Shown here: piece after piece, positions 60,574 to 64,000 of the stretch | How the letters are laid out: every line of letters begins with the position of its first letter | How positions within the stretch are numbered: position 1 is the stretch's first letter | Source of the DNA: Clostridiales bacterium FE2011 | GTDB taxonomy: Bacteria > Bacillota > Clostridia > Christensenellales > Aristaeellaceae | DNA length: 64,000 nucleotides | Assembly: GCA_017569305.1 (NCBI GenBank) | Contig: CP069418.1 | Location: forward strand, 310,001-374,000 | Reading direction: 5' to 3' | The notes under the pieces: model-generated | The model's database searches: none | The model's input: only the letters and a program-made list of their open reading frames with translations | Told to the model about the DNA's origin: nothing | Made by a program: the position numbers and the translations under genes

Positions 60574-60792
60574 CTGTCTCTCCTCCTTCTCCCTCTTCCC
60601 GGGTCAGTTTGTTCTCTACATAAGATTATACCACAACGCGTTTTTCTCCTGTTGATTATCTTTTTAGCTTCCTGTTATCCCCGTCAATCGTTATGCGCCT
60701 GTAATTCAACATTCGCAGCTGATTCTGGTCTGTTCTGTTTGTAAAGTATACAAGATAAAATCAGTACGGACGTTTATGATTTTTGTAAAATA

Positions 60793-60801
60793 TGATATAC
60801 T
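60793..60801 (+). promoter_or_regulatory. Extended -10 before the agr-like locus
   Basis: TGATATACT, about 63 nt before the regulator start. GACGTTTAT at 60769-60777 resembles one LytTR binding half-site. Confidence 0.45.
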
Positions 60802-60863
60802 TGTTGCAGAGACCTGCGGTCTTCGGACGAAGTAGAACATACGGACAGGGGTGTGAATACTCT

Positions 60864-61571
60864 ATGAATATTGCCGTTTGTGATGATCTTCCCGAATACC
60901 GGGAAAAACTGAAAGAGCTCTTATCTCCCTACATTGCTTCCAACAATCTGGATATTGCGGAGTTCAGCCGCGGTGAAGACCTTCTTGCCTCCTGTGAGGA
61001 AGGCAAATCCTGGGATATTGTCTTCCTGGATATTGAGATGGACGGCCTTACAGGTATTGAAACCGGCAAGCGTCTCCGGAAGCTGCAGCGGGATATGATT
61101 GTCATCTTTGTCACCAGCCATGTCAGCTATGTCTCAGACGCGTTCCGCCAGGACGCTTTCCAATTCCTCCTCAAGCCTGTCCAGGAAGAGGATTTCCGGA
61201 AGGATTTTGAGCGTGCGCTCCGTGTGTGGAAAAACCGCCGTCGTCGTTATCTGATCAAATGGCGCAACACCAGCAACATGCTGGAATACCGCAGCATTCT
61301 TTACCTGGAAGCCTACCACCGTCATATTTTTGTCCATACCTCGGATGAGGATTATGAATGTGTCGGCAAGCTCCAGGAGGAATATGCCAAGCTCAGGCCC
61401 TTTGGGTTTGCCCAGTGCCACCAGGGATTCATCGTCAATATGAGCCGGGTTGTCAGCATCACCAAATCATCAGTGAAACTGGATAATGGAGCTGAAGTGC
61501 CGGTCAGCCGGCGGCATTATACCAACCTGATGAGCGATTTCAATCTGTATATGGCGGGGAAACTGATATGA
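60864..61571 (+). CDS. LytTR response regulator (AgrA-like)
   Basis: 235 residues from the ATG at 60864. Receiver domain with the acidic pair Asp7/Asp8 (CDDLP), phospho-Asp56 (VFLDIEMDG) and Lys in LLKPV. The LytTR DNA-binding domain follows (about 135-232: ILYLEAYHRHIFVHTSDEDYE ... FIVNMSRVV). It would activate peptide-signalling genes after phosphorylation by the next-door kinase. GGGGTG is a weak RBS. The end overlaps the kinase start by 4 nt. Confidence 0.9.
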   Translation: MNIAVCDDLPEYREKLKELLSPYIASNNLDIAEFSRGEDLLASCEEGKSWDIVFLDIEMDGLTGIETGKRLRKLQRDMIVIFVTSHVSYVSDAFRQDAFQFLLKPVQEEDFRKDFERALRVWKNRRRRYLIKWRNTSNMLEYRSILYLEAYHRHIFVHTSDEDYECVGKLQEEYAKLRPFGFAQCHQGFIVNMSRVVSITKSSVKLDNGAEVPVSRRHYTNLMSDFNLYMAGKLI

Positions 61572-62866
61572 ACTGGATGTTTTATGCTGTTGATCTGATC
61601 GGAAACTGTATGGAAGAAATGGTCGCCATTTCCTACTTCCGCTCTATCTCCGGTGACAAGCTGAAGTCTGGCCGGGGTATGATTTCTATGTTCATCATTT
61701 TCACGCTGTTCCGTATAGCCATATATTTCATATTCCGCAACTCTCTGATAAACATGGCTGGCGCTGTTATCACATTCATTGCCTTCTCTCTCATGTTTGA
61801 GATGACGAAAGTCAAACGGTTTATCTTCGTTCCGATCCTTTTTATCTTGTCCATGTTCTCTGAGGCAATGGTCGGAGGAATGCTTTCCGTTGCAACCGGC
61901 ATCTCTGTTGAAGCCGGGCAGAAGCTCATCCTGTTCAATGCAGCTGGAGTACTGATCTCCAAAATGGTGCTGATCTCCATTATCAAGGTCATCCAGTTCA
62001 TCGTACCGTCCTTCGGTGAACGGATTTCCGGCTACCTCATGGTTCCCCTGCTCATGCTGCCGGTAGCCTCCTTTATGCTGATCTATATTCTGGGCGAGTT
62101 CAATCTTCTGGAAGGGCCTTCTCCCCGGGCGTTGATGGCTTCCTGTGCCATGATCCTGCTGGCGTTTTCCAATATCGGCCTGTTCTTCCTCCTGGAATAC
62201 CAGCAGCGGGAGGAAAAGGAAAAAAACCGTATGCAGCTCATGCAGAAGCAGACTGAAGGACAGATTGCCTTTTACCGGGAGCTGGCGGAGCGGCAGAAGA
62301 TCAGCAATAAAACCATGCATGATCTGAAAAATCAAATGTTCGCCCTGTCTGAAGCCATGAAAACAGACTCGGATAAAACCCGGGAAATCATGGAAAGCAT
62401 TTCCGGCAAAATCTTTGCCGCCTCCCCTATGACCGTTACCGGCATCGATGCGGTGGACTCTCTTATCTTTTCCAAGAAGCAGCAGATGGAACTCCACGGC
62501 ATCCGATATGAGCAGTCAGTACACATTTCCCCCGGAACCTCCTTTGATCCGCTGGATCTGTGTGTTCTCCTCGGCAATCTGCTGGATAACGCAATTGAAG
62601 CCAACGAAAAGGTGGATCCCGACAAACGTTTCGTCTCCCTGACCATAACACAGCAGGAAATGTGGCTCAGCATCACCATCACAAACGCGGCTGTGGAAAC
62701 CGTCAAGCTTGATGGCAAGACAATCCACACCACCAAAGCACAGAAGGAACTGCACGGTTTCGGCCTGAGCAGTGTGAACGAAATAGCCGCCAAATACCAG
62801 GGAAACTGTACCTTCCGTTCCACCGATCATGACTTCACCGCTTATCTGATTCTTCAGGATGCATGA
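61568..62866 (+). CDS. AgrC-like sensor histidine kinase
   Basis: 432 residues. Six membrane spans (about 1-210) form the peptide-sensing part, then a coiled linker and a GHKL/HPK10 kinase domain: phosphoacceptor His251 in MHDLKNQ, N-box GNLLDNAIEA, G-box HGFGLSSVNEI. This is the AgrC family, which binds cyclic peptides made by AgrB/AgrD. The AgrB gene lies 92 nt downstream. Confidence 0.92.
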   Translation: MNWMFYAVDLIGNCMEEMVAISYFRSISGDKLKSGRGMISMFIIFTLFRIAIYFIFRNSLINMAGAVITFIAFSLMFEMTKVKRFIFVPILFILSMFSEAMVGGMLSVATGISVEAGQKLILFNAAGVLISKMVLISIIKVIQFIVPSFGERISGYLMVPLLMLPVASFMLIYILGEFNLLEGPSPRALMASCAMILLAFSNIGLFFLLEYQQREEKEKNRMQLMQKQTEGQIAFYRELAERQKISNKTMHDLKNQMFALSEAMKTDSDKTREIMESISGKIFAASPMTVTGIDAVDSLIFSKKQQMELHGIRYEQSVHISPGTSFDPLDLCVLLGNLLDNAIEANEKVDPDKRFVSLTITQQEMWLSITITNAAVETVKLDGKTIHTTKAQKELHGFGLSSVNEIAAKYQGNCTFRSTDHDFTAYLILQDA

Positions 62867-62958
62867 CCGTACCATAATTGCAGATTAAGCGACCACTTTT
62901 GCATAAATAATTGAATTAAAAACGCCAAGATGATATCTCTTTTTGCAGGTGATGAAAA

Positions 62959-63555
62959 ATGTTAGCGTCTCAGGCAAAAAGGATATCATCCTTTTGTATC
63001 TCAAACGGGATTATCAATGAACCGGACCGGGAGAAGTATGACTATTGCTATGAGGTCCTGCTTGCCACGACGCTGAATATTGCTGCCGTCGCCCTCATCG
63101 GCCTGGTGACCGGTTTCCTGGCGCAGACGGTTTGTTTCATGCTTGTTTTCGCCCTGCTGAAAAACACTGCCGGCGGCTATCATGCGGACAGCCACCTGGC
63201 CTGCTTTGCGGGTACAGTCGGCACTTTTCTTTTATACAGGCTCATAGCTGCGTTGATCCCTGCAAGTGTGCTGTCCGCCGTGGCTGCTGTGTTCGCCGTA
63301 TTCGCCGGGATTACGGTTTTCCTGCTTGCACCCGTAGGAACGGAGAACAAGCCCCTCGGCAGGCGTCAGAAAGGACAGCTGAAAGAAGACAGCCGTCTGC
63401 TCGTTCTGTTCCTTTGCATGGTTGTCCTGTTCCTGCTGCTGCAAGATATCAGTCCCCAGTGGGCTTTCTCTGTCAGCAGTGCCATCGCGGCTGTTTCTGC
63501 ATCCCTGATTGTGGGCAAAATCAAGTTCTCAAAAGCAGAGACGTCCAACTCTTAA
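62959..63555 (+). CDS. agrB: AgrB-like autoinducer peptide protease
   Basis: 198 residues, four to six spans. The catalytic residues His75 and Cys82 are in GGYHADSHLACF, exactly the AgrB pattern. It cuts the AgrD precursor and closes the thiolactone ring. AGGTGATGAAAA before the ATG. The AgrD-like gene begins 55 nt downstream. Confidence 0.93.
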   Translation: MLASQAKRISSFCISNGIINEPDREKYDYCYEVLLATTLNIAAVALIGLVTGFLAQTVCFMLVFALLKNTAGGYHADSHLACFAGTVGTFLLYRLIAALIPASVLSAVAAVFAVFAGITVFLLAPVGTENKPLGRRQKGQLKEDSRLLVLFLCMVVLFLLLQDISPQWAFSVSSAIAAVSASLIVGKIKFSKAETSNS

Positions 63556-63609
63556 TCCGTATGTCGCGGAATGCAGGTTCCGTGCAATAAAAAAAGGAGG
63601 AGATCCCAA

Positions 63610-63759
63610 ATGAAGAAGAAACTGACTGCTATCCTGGTATACCTGGCCGGTGCGGCCTCCGTGTTTGCGCTGGTGCTCGGACGCGTTTCCGCGGCCCGTG
63701 CCTGCACATACTATTTCTATCAGCCGAAGGTTCCGGACTGCATGAAACAGGACGACTGA
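63610..63759 (+). CDS. agrD: AgrD-like cyclic autoinducer precursor
   Basis: 49 residues from the ATG after AAAAGGAGGAGATCC (an upstream ATG is discarded). N-terminal amphipathic/hydrophobic leader (1-27), then ARACTYYFYQPKVPDCMKQDD. CxxYFYQPKxP is the pattern of cyclic lactone autoinducer precursors in Clostridia. Cys32 should form the ring; a second Cys44 in the C-terminal tail is unusual. Placed after agrB, and downstream in the order regulator, kinase, agrB, agrD. Confidence 0.85.
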   Translation: MKKKLTAILVYLAGAASVFALVLGRVSAARACTYYFYQPKVPDCMKQDD

Positions 63760-63776
63760 CAAGAAAGGTTAATCAC

Positions 63777-64000
63777 ATGAAAAAAGCTATCACTGTAGTC
63801 CTTATTATCGTTCTTCTTGCGGCTGTTGCAGGCTTCTGTCTTGCCGCAGTGCATGAACATTCGTACACGCTGGTCACAAAGACCTTCAGTTCCTACTACT
63901 CCAACCCGCATCATGTAGCCGGGTGCCATAACTGCCCCTATGCGCATGATCATTATGTCGGTGGACGCAGGACTGAAAGATATGAATGTTCCTGCGGGGA
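63777..64000 (+). CDS. Partial exported Cys/His-rich protein after agrD
   Basis: Runs off the window end. AAGAAAGG lies about 8 nt before the ATG, 17 nt after the agrD stop. N-terminal signal or anchor (MKKAITVVLIIVLLAAVAG about 1-23), then HEHSYTLVTKTFSSYYSNPHHVAGCHNCPYAHDHYVGG and a further CSCG. The His/Cys pattern suggests a metal-binding external domain. Its place in the agr-like operon hints at a quorum-linked or peptide-export role, but this is position only. Confidence 0.6.
   Translation, partial: MKKAITVVLIIVLLAAVAGFCLAAVHEHSYTLVTKTFSSYYSNPHHVAGCHNCPYAHDHYVGGRRTERYECSCG

Overview
This is a chromosomal stretch of roughly 50% GC that reads as a low-GC-lineage Gram-positive bacterium (Bacillota, Clostridia-like, probably gut- or rumen-associated). 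Strong AAGGAGG-type ribosome sites, an Agr-type peptide quorum locus, a BceRS-AB-like detoxification module, a YolD/UvrX-like mutagenesis cassette, many exported proteins and no outer-membrane genes all point that way. The genus cannot be fixed from the window. No tRNA, rRNA, prophage, complete insertion sequence or CRISPR array was seen.

Layout. 0-6 kb: the first codons of an ArgC-like gene with its own promoter, then a complete oppABCDF oligopeptide importer on the minus strand. 6-9.3 kb: a DUF308 membrane protein, a Sir2 deacylase and a secreted SH3-like protein. 9.5-12.8 kb: a plus-strand operon of a ZorA/MotA-like channel, a ZorB/MotB-like peptidoglycan-binding stator with a very long coiled coil, and two small envelope proteins. 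13-17.3 kb: AraC/GyrI regulator, TetR repressor and a divergent MMPL exporter. 17.4-26.3 kb: a probable small RNA, icd, a cytidylate-kinase-like gene, a divergent acyltransferase, guaB, a secreted BspA-type LRR protein and a hemolysin-III protein. 26.4-28.9 kb: a three-gene Y-family polymerase cassette. 29-36.7 kb: isochorismatase-like hydrolase, a zincin-GNAT fusion, an RsbU-type phosphatase, metallo-hydrolase, GNAT, ABC exporter and a compact FNT channel. 37-42.6 kb: a methyltransferase and the BceRSAB-like module. 43-58.7 kb: secreted 5'-nucleotidase, many single metabolic genes, YkuD transpeptidase, GH114-like protein, Na/Pi transporter and a PadR/DUF2812 pair. 58.8-64 kb: a His-rich exported protein, a D-lactate dehydrogenase-like enzyme, and an agr locus ordered regulator-kinase-AgrB-AgrD followed by a truncated Cys/His-rich gene.

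The most unusual content is between the genes. At least four families of short non-coding repeats recur. (1) Modules A-F are about 108 nt with a conserved frame and two exchangeable hairpins; one copy (E) carries an extra, highly structured 228-nt segment. (2) H arrays are tandem mini-hairpins separated by ATTTCAC/T linkers. (3) T words resemble AAGTTTTCAGTATTCATT and appear to be the flanks of the modules. (4) N words are built from AATTCTGAATT. Modules, arrays and T words repeatedly abut the foot of a locus-specific inverted repeat, and in about a dozen cases that repeat is made from the last codons of the neighbouring gene, with the stop codon in or near the loop. A REP-like hairpin has also fused two genes in frame.

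Functionally the window is mostly housekeeping and envelope or stress accessory genes in short operons. The best candidates for under-described biology are the hairpin-associated repeat system, the orphan ZorAB-like motor operon and the unassigned RNA near 17.5 kb.
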